A stretch of DNA of 64,000 nucleotides from Bdellovibrionaceae bacterium UBA1609. GTDB taxonomy: Bacteria; Bdellovibrionota; Bdellovibrionia; Bdellovibrionales; UBA1609. The DNA is taken from positions 80,295-144,294 of the forward strand of contig DCMZ01000015.1 in assembly GCA_002321895.1 (NCBI GenBank), written 5' to 3'. Each line of letters begins with the position of its first letter. Positions within the stretch are counted from its first letter, which is position 1. Position numbers and translations under genes: made by a program. The notes under the pieces were generated by a model. That model saw nothing but the letters and a program-made list of their open reading frames with translations. It searched no databases and was not told where the DNA came from. This document shows, one piece after another, positions 8,684 to 18,714 of this stretch.

Positions 8684-10015
8684 CTAACTTCCAGCAATCC
8701 TCATCAATTGATGAATGGATTCAGTGTAGTTGGAACCCTCTTCTATATCCTGTTTTAAAAAAGAGATAACAGCATCACGGTTTCGAACGGCATCATCCAA
8801 CACCGGATTAGCTCCCTCTTGGTAAGCACCAATATTAATGATATCTTCGGCTTCTTCATAATGAGCCAGCCAGTTTTTAATTTGTACGGCAGAACGTTGA
8901 TGCTCTTTCTCCGTAACACTTAACATCACTCGACTGGCGCTCTGTAGAATATCGATTGCTGGAAAGTGTCCCCGATGGGCCAACCGTCGACTTAAAACAA
9001 TGTGCCCGTCAACAATCGAACGAATGGTATCCCCGATGGGATCATCCATATCATCCCCTTCTACAAGCACCGTGTAGAGCCCGGTAATACTTCCTCCCTG
9101 CTCAAACTGTCCTGCTCTTTCCAAGAGCTTGGGTAAAAGTGAAAATACACTGGGCGTATAACCACGCATGGTGGGTGGCTCACCTAAATTCAGACCAATC
9201 TCCCTTTGCGCCATTGCAAAACGAGTGGCCGAGTCCATCATGAACAATACATCTTGGCCTTGAGCACTGAACGATTCCGCAATGGTCTTTGCGTAAAACG
9301 CAGCGCGGGTACGCATAAGTGGACTCTGATCAGAAGTGGCAACAACAATCACTGATCGCGCCAATCCCTCTGGGCCAAGAATATTTTCAATAAACTCTCG
9401 AACCTCTCGTCCCCTCTCTCCAATTAAGGCAATCACATTGACATCGGCAGTGGAGTTTTTGGCCATCATTCCAAGGAGCACAGATTTACCAACACCCGAG
9501 CCGGCCATAATTCCCACTCGCTGCCCTTTGCCAAGAGTGTTTAAAGCATCTATGGCTCGAACACCCAGACTCATAGGCTCTCTAATGGGAGGCCGAGAAA
9601 GTGGATTTACGCCCACATTATATAGGCTAGCATCTTTCCCAGAAAAAATGCTTCCCTTCCCATCAATGGATCTACCCAACCCATCTACCACTCGTCCAAT
9701 GAGCTCATCACCCACAGGAACTCGCGGCTGGATACGGTGTAATATGATTTTAGATCCATGACCTATAGATTCAAAATCCTCTAATGGCATTAGAAACACT
9801 TCTCTAGAAGCAAAACCGATGACTTCAGCCAAATAAGACTTTCTCCCATAAAGACTTTGAATCTTACAAAGACTACCTACACTGGCACCCGGAACAATAC
9901 CTTTAATAAGAAACCCTCGGACTTCCGTCACCTTACCCACATCCTCTGTGGGCTTTTGGATTTCTAGTCGATCTCTGTACTTTTCAAAATCAATCGATGT
10001 GGGCATCTTATTCAT
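8684..10015 (-). CDS. fliI: Flagellum-specific ATPase FliI
   Basis: FliI is the cytoplasmic hexameric ATPase that energises flagellar type III export, homologous to the F1 beta subunit. The 443-residue protein shows Walker A (G-I-M-A-G-S-G-V-G-K-S) near residue 170, Walker B (D-V-L-F-M-M-D-S) and the G-E-R-G-R-E-V-R-E-F motif, all typical of the family. The ATG overlaps the fliH stop by 8 bases. A second ATG three codons on (10006) has a slightly better spaced AGGT and could be the true start. The function of the gene is not in doubt. Confidence 0.95.
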   Translation of the reverse strand: MNKMPTSIDFEKYRDRLEIQKPTEDVGKVTEVRGFLIKGIVPGASVGSLCKIQSLYGRKSYLAEVIGFASREVFLMPLEDFESIGHGSKIILHRIQPRVPVGDELIGRVVDGLGRSIDGKGSIFSGKDASLYNVGVNPLSRPPIREPMSLGVRAIDALNTLGKGQRVGIMAGSGVGKSVLLGMMAKNSTADVNVIALIGERGREVREFIENILGPEGLARSVIVVATSDQSPLMRTRAAFYAKTIAESFSAQGQDVLFMMDSATRFAMAQREIGLNLGEPPTMRGYTPSVFSLLPKLLERAGQFEQGGSITGLYTVLVEGDDMDDPIGDTIRSIVDGHIVLSRRLAHRGHFPAIDILQSASRVMLSVTEKEHQRSAVQIKNWLAHYEEAEDIINIGAYQEGANPVLDDAVRNRDAVISFLKQDIEEGSNYTESIHQLMRIAGS

Positions 10016-10973
10016 TACCTACTTTTTTATCAGCATCATCGGATTCGCCATCTTCGTCTTTTCCATCTTCCGACGACTCCAAACGACTGTTGATTTCATC
10101 AATCGTGGCCTGAAGCTGCTCCACAGTCTCTTCGTGACTTCCTGGCTCTACAAATGGAACCACTTCGCTGGCCGTTTCCTCGGCAAGCGCTGCTTCCACT
10201 CGATGCTCATTGATTCGAGGCAAACGCTCTTCAATGGCAGACCACACCCGTTCTACCCTTTGAGGAATGGACGCGTCGATAGCTCCGAAATTAGACTCCA
10301 GAATACAACCCCCATTGTCTAATTCCTCGTCCACTTCGATTTTTACATTCTTCATAAACTCGACGGACTGATCATTCTTTTCGCGCAGAGTCCCTATGAA
10401 AAGGGCATCGTCTTCTGAGAGTTTAATGACCACTCGCTGATCGGACTTCAACTCAAGAAATAGCTGTTCAATGATTTCTACCAATGCTTCAGGACTGGAC
10501 TTAATCTCAAACATTGCAATTTTTGATGCGATCGCGTGTATGAGTCGCATAATTTCAGCTTCGCTCTCAGCATGAACTTGAGTCACCAAGTCTTGCATGG
10601 TTCCTATTATAACATCTATGTCTTCCACTTTTCTGGCCAAAGCTTGTTGATTTTCTTTGAAAGCTTTTTCAGTTCCCTCAATAAGGCCCAATTCATAGGC
10701 TTCCTGATAGGCTTTTTCTTGAATATCTTTTAACTTTTCTAATGTCTGTGCTTCCACTTCGGATTCAATTTTTTGCCTTTGCTTTTCAGCAATACCCGTT
10801 TGCTCCGCCACTAGGTCACTGATTTTAAAATCGGAGCTTTTTAACTGTTGTGATCGAAGAAAATCATTGGACGACTTTGTGATCTGAATTGGAAAAATCT
10901 TAGGCTCGTAAGTGTATACGATAGAATCCTTTTCCTGGTCTTCCGATGATATTATATGTGAAAACTTCTCCAT
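10008..10973 (-). CDS. fliH: Flagellar assembly protein FliH
   Basis: FliH is the peripheral stalk-like regulator that binds FliI and delivers it to the export gate. The 321-residue protein has the expected Glu/Gln-rich central coiled coil (E-A-Y-E-L-G-L-I-E-G-T) and a C-terminal domain with the E-L-D-N-G-G-C-I-L-E-S region typical of FliH/HrpE/V-ATPase-E-like proteins. An acidic extension of about 80 residues after that domain (many Asp/Glu, ending K-K-V-G-N-E) makes it longer than common FliH proteins. It lies between fliG and fliI, as in most fli operons. Confidence 0.9.
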   Translation of the reverse strand: MEKFSHIISSEDQEKDSIVYTYEPKIFPIQITKSSNDFLRSQQLKSSDFKISDLVAEQTGIAEKQRQKIESEVEAQTLEKLKDIQEKAYQEAYELGLIEGTEKAFKENQQALARKVEDIDVIIGTMQDLVTQVHAESEAEIMRLIHAIASKIAMFEIKSSPEALVEIIEQLFLELKSDQRVVIKLSEDDALFIGTLREKNDQSVEFMKNVKIEVDEELDNGGCILESNFGAIDASIPQRVERVWSAIEERLPRINEHRVEAALAEETASEVVPFVEPGSHEETVEQLQATIDEINSRLESSEDGKDEDGESDDADKKVGNE

Positions 10974-10990
10974 GCTTTCCTTTCAAACAA

Positions 10991-12031
10991 TTAGACCAAT
11001 GCGTCTTCAGATCCACCACGTGCAATAAGTATTTTACCCTCAGCTTCGAGTCGGCGAGCCACATTAACAATCTCAACTTGCGCACCTTCCACATCCGAAA
11101 GACGTGCTGGCCCCATATTAGCCAGATCCTCACGAAGGATAGTGGCGGCACGTTGAGAGATATTCTTAAAGATTTTACCTTTGATCTCTTCATTAGCTGT
11201 TTTAAGAGCCAGAAGAAGTTTATCGTTCGGGATATCTTTAAGCATAGTTTGAATTCCTCGGTCATCAATTTTGATGATGTCTTCAAATACAAACATAAGT
11301 TTTCGGATTTCTTCGGCAAGAATAGGATCTCTTTCCTCAATCCGAGACATGATCGCACCTTCAGTGTTTTTATCCATAACGTTAAGCATCTCTGCCACCG
11401 GCTGCACCCCACCCAGTGTGGCTTGCTCCATAGTACCAACGCTGCTCAATTCTTGCTTCAACACTCGATCCACTTCGCTAATTAATTCTGGTGATACGTG
11501 ATCTAGATTAGAAAGACGCAAAACCACTTCCGCTTGTAGGGTTTCAGGCAAGCGCTTTAGCACCTCACCTTTTTTCTCTGGCTCTAAGTGGGCCAATATC
11601 ACAGCTATAGTTTGAGGATGCTCGTTTATTAAAAAATTCGAAAGAGACTTTGCATCCACGAGTTCCAAACTTTCCAAACTTCTTGACGCAGGAGAGTTCA
11701 TGTTTAAGTGACCAAGGATACCACGGGCTCTTTCTTCGCCAACAGCATCCATCACTGTATCTTTACTCGTAGTTTTCTCGGAGAAAATATAATCCTGAGC
11801 TTCAGAGATGAGTTCATAAAACTCTTCCAACACCTTTTTCGTCACACCCACGGGAACCACTCGATAGCGAGTCATTGTACTTAAGAGCTTTCTAATATCC
11901 GCATCATCTGCATCTTTAAAAAGAGTTCTGGCCGCTTCTGGCCCCAGATAATTGAGAAGAATGGCCGCTTTTTCAAAGCCGCTTAACTCTTCGTAAACTA
12001 CATTATCAACTTTCATAATTTTAGTACTCAT
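10991..12031 (-). CDS. fliG: Flagellar motor switch protein FliG
   Basis: FliG forms the top of the C-ring, bound to FliF, and carries the torque-generating charged helix facing MotA. The 346-residue length is normal. The middle-domain motif E-H-P-Q-T-I-A-V-I-L-A is present, and so are the C-domain stretch M-F-V-F-E-D-I-I-K-I-D-D-R and charged residues of the torque helix. The ATG overlaps the fliF TGA (ATGA), indicating coupled translation. Confidence 0.96.
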   Translation of the reverse strand: MSTKIMKVDNVVYEELSGFEKAAILLNYLGPEAARTLFKDADDADIRKLLSTMTRYRVVPVGVTKKVLEEFYELISEAQDYIFSEKTTSKDTVMDAVGEERARGILGHLNMNSPASRSLESLELVDAKSLSNFLINEHPQTIAVILAHLEPEKKGEVLKRLPETLQAEVVLRLSNLDHVSPELISEVDRVLKQELSSVGTMEQATLGGVQPVAEMLNVMDKNTEGAIMSRIEERDPILAEEIRKLMFVFEDIIKIDDRGIQTMLKDIPNDKLLLALKTANEEIKGKIFKNISQRAATILREDLANMGPARLSDVEGAQVEIVNVARRLEAEGKILIARGGSEDALV

Positions 12032-13677
12032 GGGTCTTTCCTAACCATCCAAAGAGCAAAAGCTCCGGAAGCCTTTTCGTTATCAGAACTAATGATCGAC
12101 ATGATTCTTTCTTTAAGTAATTCACTTTCCGCTTTATCCGGATCTAGTGTTTCCTCGAGAACTGGCAATGCTCCGCTCATTCCAGGTAAAGTATTATCAA
12201 CCGATTGCAGTTCTTCCAATTCTTCTATAGTTCTTGGCAACATGTCCTCCACTGTGTCCTGGAAGGAGTCTGTGATCCATCTCATAAACGGTCGAACTAC
12301 AATGAAGAAAAACATGGTGAGAGAAAATCCCAGTAGGGTCCACTTAAAGAGAGATCGAATCAGCTTCTTTCTATCCAGTACCGCTTCCAAACGTTCAGCC
12401 TCGGTAAAGTCCTCTTCTTGGAAACGCATATTCTCTATTTTAACAGTGTCTCCTCGTTGGGTGTTAAACCCAATCGCATTTTGAACCAATTGTTGGTATT
12501 TTTGTATTTCCTCTTCCGTTCGAGGTGTATATTCTTGAGACAATTTCCCGTCTTCACCGGTTATATTTTTAACCATTCCATCCACGAGAACAGCGACCGT
12601 AATTCTCTCGATACCACCCGCTGCTTCCTGAATATTACGAACAGTCGTTGGAACCGCATAGTTTGTAGTTACTAGTTCTTTATTCACATCCTGGTTAAAT
12701 CCCACTTGTCCCTGATCTTGGGCCCCGGGAAGATTCGCTCGAGCCCCCGGAATTCCCGTAGGATTAGTTCTTCTCCCGGCGAGACTTTCCGTCTCTGCCA
12801 CTGAACTTCTCACAGCAGTTCTGTCGGGATCTACTGTTTCCTCTACACTGGAAATCTTCCTAGGATTTAATTTAACATTGACCCGCGCGATAACTTTTCC
12901 CGCTCCTACCACCTTCTGCAGGATCGACTCAATTCGCTCTTCCATGTTTTGTTCAACACGCTTTTGCATTTCAAATAATTCAGACGATTCAGAGGAAGCG
13001 GTATCTGATGAACGAGTGAGCACCTTCCCTCTATGATCTAGAACGGTCACATTTTCTGAACGTAGATCTTCAACAGAGCTTCCCACTAGATTTCGAATTC
13101 CACGAATTTGATCTCTATCTAAGTGCTTTCCTGGATGGAGCTCAACCACAACAGATGCTGAAGCGGCCCGTCCCTCTTCAAGGAACGTCTTCTTCGCTGG
13201 CAATGCCAGAATTACTTTCGACCTTTTAACAGATGCTAATGAGTTGATCGCTCGAATCAACTCCCCTTGCATTGCTCTTTGATAGTTAATTCTCTGGGCA
13301 TAGCTGGTAGTTCCAAACTCTTGCTTTTCAAAAAGCTCTAATCCAATATTGCCAATATCTGAGGTGCCCAACTGAGACATGATTACCATTTGAGAGGAAT
13401 GCAAAAGATGAGCTGGAACCTTAATAAGGCTTCCACTTTCATCCAACTCAAATGGGATATTATTTTGTTTGAGCTTTTGTACTACAAGTGGCAGCTGATC
13501 CGACGGCACATCCTTTAACAGCATGGCATAGTTTGTCCGAGTCAACATTGTAGAGACGATCACCGTCGCAACCATTGCAATCACCGCAGACATAATCACT
13601 GAGACACGCTTTACTGGCGTCAGCGACTTATAGAATTCCTTAAATTGTACAACTAAATTACCTATGACTTTATTCAA
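12028..13677 (-). CDS. fliF: Flagellar MS-ring protein FliF
   Basis: FliF builds the inner-membrane MS ring, the foundation of the basal body. The 549-residue protein has two membrane segments, one at about 23-45 and one at about 440-460 (W-T-L-L-G-F-S-L-T-M-F-F-F). Ring-building motifs lie between them (E-G-R-A-A-S-A-S-V, a family-typical region). The C-terminal cytoplasmic tail, which binds FliG, is present. It lies 28 bases downstream of fliE. Confidence 0.96.
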   Translation of the reverse strand: MNKVIGNLVVQFKEFYKSLTPVKRVSVIMSAVIAMVATVIVSTMLTRTNYAMLLKDVPSDQLPLVVQKLKQNNIPFELDESGSLIKVPAHLLHSSQMVIMSQLGTSDIGNIGLELFEKQEFGTTSYAQRINYQRAMQGELIRAINSLASVKRSKVILALPAKKTFLEEGRAASASVVVELHPGKHLDRDQIRGIRNLVGSSVEDLRSENVTVLDHRGKVLTRSSDTASSESSELFEMQKRVEQNMEERIESILQKVVGAGKVIARVNVKLNPRKISSVEETVDPDRTAVRSSVAETESLAGRRTNPTGIPGARANLPGAQDQGQVGFNQDVNKELVTTNYAVPTTVRNIQEAAGGIERITVAVLVDGMVKNITGEDGKLSQEYTPRTEEEIQKYQQLVQNAIGFNTQRGDTVKIENMRFQEEDFTEAERLEAVLDRKKLIRSLFKWTLLGFSLTMFFFIVVRPFMRWITDSFQDTVEDMLPRTIEELEELQSVDNTLPGMSGALPVLEETLDPDKAESELLKERIMSIISSDNEKASGAFALWMVRKDP

Positions 13678-13705
13678 GTTCTTACCCCTTCAATACTCAA
13701 ATCAA

Positions 13706-14035
13706 CTACACTTGCATCTTCATAACTTCTTGGTAGGCATCAATGATTTTATTGCGAACCTGAGTCATAAGTTTCAAAGCAATATCTGCTTTTTCCACTG
13801 CTATCATTACTTCTGGAATATTTTTTTGCTCGCCCGTCGACAGTTTTTCAACCATGACGTCGGCACTTTTCTGGAGATCATTCACTTTGCCAACAGCTTG
13901 TTCTAAAGTGTCAGAGAATGAAGGGCCCTGAGCATCCATCCCCGCGTCTTTCTTCATTCGATCCGCGCGAATTTCACTCTGTGTTTTTCCTGTTTGTACG
14001 AGGCTTTCTGCCGTCGATATTGTTAAACCTTCCAT
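13706..14035 (-). CDS. fliE: Hook-basal body protein FliE
   Basis: FliE links the MS ring to the proximal rod and is the first rod substrate exported. The protein has 109 residues. Its C-terminal half matches the family well: S-F-S-D-T-L-E-Q-A-V, then V-M-I-A-V-E-K-A-D-I-A-L-K-L, and the ending R-N-K-I-I-D-A-Y-Q-E-V-M. It sits between flgC and fliF, as in canonical flgBC-fliE clusters. Confidence 0.95.
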   Translation of the reverse strand: MEGLTISTAESLVQTGKTQSEIRADRMKKDAGMDAQGPSFSDTLEQAVGKVNDLQKSADVMVEKLSTGEQKNIPEVMIAVEKADIALKLMTQVRNKIIDAYQEVMKMQV

Positions 14036-14071
14036 GGCTTATCCCTTTTATTTATATTAGCAAATAATCCG

Positions 14072-14509
14072 TTATCTTCCTATATTTAAAGCACTCATCG
14101 CCATATCTTTAGTGGCTTGCATAGCCGAGACATTAGCCTCGTAGGCCCGTGTGGCCTGAATCATATTTGTCATTTCTTCCATCAAGTTTATATTTGGATA
14201 CGCTACATACCCATTTGGATCAGCGTCCGGATGATTGGGTTCATACTTTAGTATAGGAGCTTTCCTATCTACATGAACATCGGTAACCTGCACCCTCTGT
14301 ACCTCGGTTTGTGGAGTTGTTGATAGCACTTCTCCAAAGGATCTTTGCTCCGGCATGGATTCAAAAATGACGTCTTTTCTTCTGTAGGGTCCACCTTCTG
14401 GCGTGCGAGTGGTATTTATGTTTGCGATATTTGAAGATATCGTATTCATTCGCATTCTCTGCGCCGTCAAACCACTACTCGATACACGCATAGCTTTAGA
14501 GAAATCCAT
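14072..14509 (-). CDS. flgC: Flagellar basal-body rod protein FlgC
   Basis: FlgC is a proximal rod component secreted by the flagellar export system. In its 145 residues the rod signature N-T-I-S-S-N-I-A-N-I-N-T-T-R-T appears near the N-terminus. The C-terminal family motif follows: A-T-R-A-Y-E-A-N-V-S-A, ending A-M-S-A-L-N-I-G-R. The ATG overlaps the flgB stop by one base (TAATG), so the two are translated together. Confidence 0.96.
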   Translation of the reverse strand: MDFSKAMRVSSSGLTAQRMRMNTISSNIANINTTRTPEGGPYRRKDVIFESMPEQRSFGEVLSTTPQTEVQRVQVTDVHVDRKAPILKYEPNHPDADPNGYVAYPNINLMEEMTNMIQATRAYEANVSAMQATKDMAMSALNIGR

Positions 14510-14922
14510 TATCTACCTCCCTCGGTGGCCGCATACCTAATTGCTCCGAGTTTTTTATTGATAAGCTCCAAGGCAGCCTTATAGAGAATGGTATTCTCAG
14601 CCAACTCAGACATTTCCCTCTCTAAGTCCACTGTATTGCCATCATTTCTCATATTTACATCTGGATTGTCATAAATATCCGCCTTTATATTTGCCATTGA
14701 ACCCTTACCGATGGCCATATGATCCGGGTGATTCGCGTACATTCCGCGCAGACCTTCAGTGTCCAAAGCCCGCTTAAGAGCCGACTCAAAATCCATCTTT
14801 TTAGCTTTGTACCCCGGCGTCTCCGCATTGGCGATATTCGAGGAGATGGTATTATTTCGCAGCTGCCGAAAATTAATCGACGCTGCTAATCCATCTGTGG
14901 TTTTGTCAAAGATTCCACTCAT
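14509..14922 (-). CDS. flgB: Flagellar basal-body rod protein FlgB
   Basis: FlgB is a proximal rod subunit. The protein has 137 residues with the rod motif N-N-T-I-S-S-N-I-A-N-A-E-T-P-G-Y near residue 25. The C-terminal part has D-L-E-R-E-M-S-E-L-A-E-N, typical of FlgB. The ATG overlaps the stop of the preceding sigma-54 activator gene (ATGA). That tight coupling makes the regulator part of the same operon. Confidence 0.95.
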   Translation of the reverse strand: MSGIFDKTTDGLAASINFRQLRNNTISSNIANAETPGYKAKKMDFESALKRALDTEGLRGMYANHPDHMAIGKGSMANIKADIYDNPDVNMRNDGNTVDLEREMSELAENTILYKAALELINKKLGAIRYAATEGGR

Positions 14923-15869
14923 GCCACTACCTCTTGCTTGTACTCATTAATTTTATTTCTAAGAGTCCTAATACTAATACCTAAGAGTCGAGCCGCCTGT
15001 GTGCGATTTTGTTTGGTGTAATCCAAAGTTTTAAGAATCAGCATTCGCTCCGCTTGTGCCACTGTCATTCCTGGCCTAAATCGACTGTCCACATTTGCTA
15101 CCACTTGAGTTTCATCGATGATCACTCGCTCAGCTGGGATATCTTGTTCTGGATTCAAAAGAACACTTCTTTCGATAACGTTTCTTAACTCCCTTACATT
15201 CCCGGGCCATTTCCATTCCAAAATCTTATTGAGAGCATCAGCAGACAATCTTTTTAAAGGAAGTCCATTCTCCTGACAGGCCATCTCAACAAAAAACTGT
15301 GACAACAGCTCGATGTCCTGTGGTCTTTCTCGTAATGCAGGGATACGAAGCGGAATGACATTGAGACGATAGAAAAGATCTTCCCGAAACTCACCCTTTT
15401 TAACCATATCTTTTAAGTCACGGTTTGAAGTGGCTATCAGGCGAACATCTACTTTAATGGGTTGGCTGCCACCCACACGCTCAATTTCACTTTCTTGAAT
15501 AACACGCAATAGTTTACTTTGAAGTAAAAGTGGAAGTTCACTAATTTCATCCAATAAAAAGGTACCCGTGTGAGCTAACTCAAACTTACCCAGCTTTCTT
15601 TGGATAGCTCCTGTAAAGGCTCCTTTTTCATGTCCAAACAGCTCACTTTCAATCAAACCTTCCGGAACCGCAGCACAGTTAATGGCATAAAAGGGCTTAG
15701 AAGCTCTATGACTTTTAGCATGAATGTATCGTGATAAAAGCTCTTTACCCGTTCCAGATTCTCCCATAACCAGGATGGAGGCCTTGCTCGCGGCGACGTT
15801 GTCCGCCATGACAAGCAAGTTTTTCATCATTGGATCGGCTGTTTGTATTACCCCAAACTCTTTGTTCAT
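14919..15869 (-). CDS. Sigma-54 activator without receiver domain (FlgR/NtrC family)
   Basis: This 316-residue bacterial enhancer-binding protein consists of only an AAA+ domain and a Fis-type helix-turn-helix. Walker A is G-E-S-G-T-G-K-E, the sigma-54-contacting loop is G-A-F-T-G-A, and the C-terminal DNA-binding helix is T-Q-A-A-R-L-L-G-I-S-I-R-T. There is no N-terminal receiver: the AAA+ domain starts at about residue 10. It overlaps flgB and follows the TPR gene by 4 bases, so it is expressed within the operon it probably activates. Receiver-less activators (compare PspF) are controlled by a partner protein or by their own level; which applies here cannot be seen. Confidence 0.9.
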   Translation of the reverse strand: MNKEFGVIQTADPMMKNLLVMADNVAASKASILVMGESGTGKELLSRYIHAKSHRASKPFYAINCAAVPEGLIESELFGHEKGAFTGAIQRKLGKFELAHTGTFLLDEISELPLLLQSKLLRVIQESEIERVGGSQPIKVDVRLIATSNRDLKDMVKKGEFREDLFYRLNVIPLRIPALRERPQDIELLSQFFVEMACQENGLPLKRLSADALNKILEWKWPGNVRELRNVIERSVLLNPEQDIPAERVIIDETQVVANVDSRFRPGMTVAQAERMLILKTLDYTKQNRTQAARLLGISIRTLRNKINEYKQEVVA

Positions 15870-15873
15870 AGTC

Positions 15874-18651
15874 TCACCTTTTCATTGCTGGTAAACGGTT
15901 AATATATTTATTGTAAGTATCTTCCCACTCGGCATTTTTAAGTTTCTCCTGGGCCAACTGGTTGTAGAAAACACTCTTCTCGGGATCTAACTCAGACCAA
16001 ACTTTTTCAGCCCCTTTTAAATCATTGAGTCCGTAGAGAATATCGCCCACTTTATAACGAACGGATTCCAAAGAATCGTCACCTTCGTATTTGTTCAATA
16101 ATTTCATAAAGGCCTCGACTGCCGCTAGCCTTCGCCCTTGGCCAAAAAGCGCTTCACCCTTTAAGCGCATAGCTTCCATCAGCTTGTCTTTATGAGGCTC
16201 TCTATGTTCATCTGAATCTAACAGATTGATGGTGTCGTCAGCCGCAACTTCAGCTTGTATGTAGCTCTTTGTCTTTAAATTGAGTTCGGCCATTTTTAAA
16301 TATGCCGGAGCCAATAGGGCTTCGTCGTCTTGCCAACCATTTATAAACTTTTTCAAAAAGCCTATGGCTGATTTAGCATCACCTCGTTGCTCATAGACCT
16401 TTGCTGAGATAGCCACTCGCTCCATTTGCTCTGATGGCGAAAGTTCGGATTTACCCACTATACTAGTAAGTCTTTTAAAAGCCTCTGGATACTTCCGCTC
16501 TTCTAGGTAGGTATTTGCCAATCGTAAGTTCACTGTATCGCGGCTAGGAAGATGCTCATTCACCTTACGTTCTACCTCTTCACGTGTTCCCGCAATCTTC
16601 TTAAGCCTTCCAGCAACATTCTGATAAATACTATCTGCTTCTTTGTAGACACCAGCCATCTCATAGGCTCTACCGCGAAAGAAATCGATATCGATACGAT
16701 CCACATTCATAAGCCATGTTTTGTTGTATTTAGAATACAACTTAAGCGCTTCTAAAAAGTCACTTTTTCCAATTTTTTCTTTAATACTGTCGGCGATATT
16801 ATCCACGATCCTCTTTTGGAAAAATTCTAAGTTCGCAGATGTTGGATTTTTCTGATAGTAGCTCACCAAATGCTCTAAAGCCGTATCAAAATCTTTTCTG
16901 TGTCTATAACCCTTTGTTGTCATGAGAGTAACGAATTCGTGAATCTTCTCTAGTGGTGATGTTTCAATAATCTTTTCGAACTCACCTAGAGTTTTGTTCA
17001 ACTCTTTATCCGACATGTTTTCCATTTTTTTACTCATTAATCGAATTCGAGCAATCTGTGCTCCCGGAGATTTTTGGAATCTGAAGTAGCTTTCCAAAAA
17101 GGCCCCTTGAACACGCTTTTCATCAGCACCAAGAATACCTAGAATCTCGCCGATTCGAGTGAGGGCATAGGCGTTGTGTTCATGGTCGGGAAAGGTTTTT
17201 ACAAAGTTGAGATAGCTGTCTAGAGACCTTTTATACTCTCCTAACCAAAATAGTGACTCCCCTTTATTATAGTAAGCATTGGGGAATTTAGTGGCAAAAG
17301 CCGCATGCTTTTCCAGGGCTTCATCATATCTCTTAACTGCCGTTTTGTAGTCTCCCGCCTTAAACTGAGTATCACCTTTTCTATAGGATGCTTCAGCCGC
17401 CGCAGCAGGATAACGATGTTCTCTCTCCAAATCAGCGTACATATCATTTGCGTCATCATATTTTGCAAGCTTGGTCAATGAGTCTGCCATTGCAATTCGC
17501 ACTCGATCGACCTCAGGAGAGTCGGGATAGTCTTTTAAAAATCTTTGAAATTTTTGAAAAGCACTTAAACCGTCTTCACGCTTAACGTCTATATAAGCCA
17601 AAAGAAGTTCTGTTCTCTCTTTTAAAGGTGATTCAGGAAACTCTCTAAGCACTAGGTTGTAGCCTTTACGCGCCTGGTTGAGATGAAACTTATCTCCCTC
17701 AGCTAACCACATGTTAAAATGCACATCAGCAGTCATAAACTGAACGATTTGTCGGTAGACACTGTCTGGCCACTTTAAATCAAAGAACTTTTTTGTCTCT
17801 AAAAACGCTGCATATCTTTTTTTATCAAAGAAAGTCTTTAAAAGCCGAACATGTTTGTTCTCTTCCGTATCTTTAGGTCGAATCACATATTCAGGGGGGA
17901 ACTCAAGAAGATTCGGCAGTTGATTCACCGGCATATCTAACATTGGAAATTTAATATAGATATTTTGCTGGCTCGCTATGATTGCCTCTTCTTTAATTTC
18001 ATAGTCTTTAATTTTAAATCTCAAGTAATACGGATCACCACTATCATAGACCCCTTTATGAAATCGAATGTCTGTCTGTTTATCTATTCCTTCTTGTTTA
18101 TCGACAAAATTTTGCAAATCCACCAACAACTCTCCGGCAGGAGTGCGTTTCTGTCTTTGCATTTTCATATACTTGGAACGATCTACTTTTTTTGGCTGAA
18201 CAGCCACCTTCTTCTTTGCATCCGCAGCCTTGCGCCTTTTTTCGGCAACATCTTTGGCGCGTTCTGGATCTTCATACACATCAATGATTAAACGAGAAGG
18301 CTCATCAGTTAGATAATCAAAGCTATCCACAATTTCTTTTTTAAAGTTGAGAACCAGTCTTGCTTGCCCATCGGTACCATACCGGTCCACTGTAACTTTT
18401 TCTATCAATCGATCATTCCACTTAGAGAGCCTATCTTTTGTCTCTGCATTAATTTGTGGCACCAAGACTTCTACCTGATGAGCGGACAATCGGTTCACTG
18501 TGTATTGCCAGTCTTCCTTTCCGGAAAACTCAAAGTGTGTAGTATCGCCAATCAAAGAGACTTCACCATTGACGAGCTGTGCTCGAGCTTCCCCCAATAG
18601 ACCAAGGGTCAGTGAAATCATTAAAAACATAACTTTAATTGCCGTTTTCAT
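15874..18651 (-). CDS. Periplasmic tetratricopeptide-repeat protein, first gene of the flagellar operon
   Basis: The 925-residue protein has a cleavable signal peptide (L-G-L-L-G-E-A-R-A-Q) and an N-terminal AMIN-like beta domain at about 30-130 ending S-R-L-I-I-D-V-Y. A Lys/Arg-rich linker follows, and from about residue 290 to the end there are many TPR units (for example Y-N-K-G-E-S-L-F-W-L-G-E-Y and A-F-K-R-L-T). TPR superhelices bind other proteins. With the signal peptide and its leading position in the flagellar operon, a periplasmic scaffold for the motor or envelope is plausible but unproved. A sigma-54-like promoter lies upstream. Confidence 0.8.
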   Translation of the reverse strand: MKTAIKVMFLMISLTLGLLGEARAQLVNGEVSLIGDTTHFEFSGKEDWQYTVNRLSAHQVEVLVPQINAETKDRLSKWNDRLIEKVTVDRYGTDGQARLVLNFKKEIVDSFDYLTDEPSRLIIDVYEDPERAKDVAEKRRKAADAKKKVAVQPKKVDRSKYMKMQRQKRTPAGELLVDLQNFVDKQEGIDKQTDIRFHKGVYDSGDPYYLRFKIKDYEIKEEAIIASQQNIYIKFPMLDMPVNQLPNLLEFPPEYVIRPKDTEENKHVRLLKTFFDKKRYAAFLETKKFFDLKWPDSVYRQIVQFMTADVHFNMWLAEGDKFHLNQARKGYNLVLREFPESPLKERTELLLAYIDVKREDGLSAFQKFQRFLKDYPDSPEVDRVRIAMADSLTKLAKYDDANDMYADLEREHRYPAAAAEASYRKGDTQFKAGDYKTAVKRYDEALEKHAAFATKFPNAYYNKGESLFWLGEYKRSLDSYLNFVKTFPDHEHNAYALTRIGEILGILGADEKRVQGAFLESYFRFQKSPGAQIARIRLMSKKMENMSDKELNKTLGEFEKIIETSPLEKIHEFVTLMTTKGYRHRKDFDTALEHLVSYYQKNPTSANLEFFQKRIVDNIADSIKEKIGKSDFLEALKLYSKYNKTWLMNVDRIDIDFFRGRAYEMAGVYKEADSIYQNVAGRLKKIAGTREEVERKVNEHLPSRDTVNLRLANTYLEERKYPEAFKRLTSIVGKSELSPSEQMERVAISAKVYEQRGDAKSAIGFLKKFINGWQDDEALLAPAYLKMAELNLKTKSYIQAEVAADDTINLLDSDEHREPHKDKLMEAMRLKGEALFGQGRRLAAVEAFMKLLNKYEGDDSLESVRYKVGDILYGLNDLKGAEKVWSELDPEKSVFYNQLAQEKLKNAEWEDTYNKYINRLPAMKR

Positions 18652-18714
18652 CTTACCAATCTCTGAGACCTTAGTTGTGCATAATTTTCACTGGCCCCCG
18701 CTACACATTGATAA

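Noticed and set aside
10900..11485. Two overlapping 179-residue open frames (one on each strand) over the fliH/fliG junction
   Set aside because: They lie inside well-recognised fliG and fliH genes, show no family resemblance and have a non-protein-like composition.
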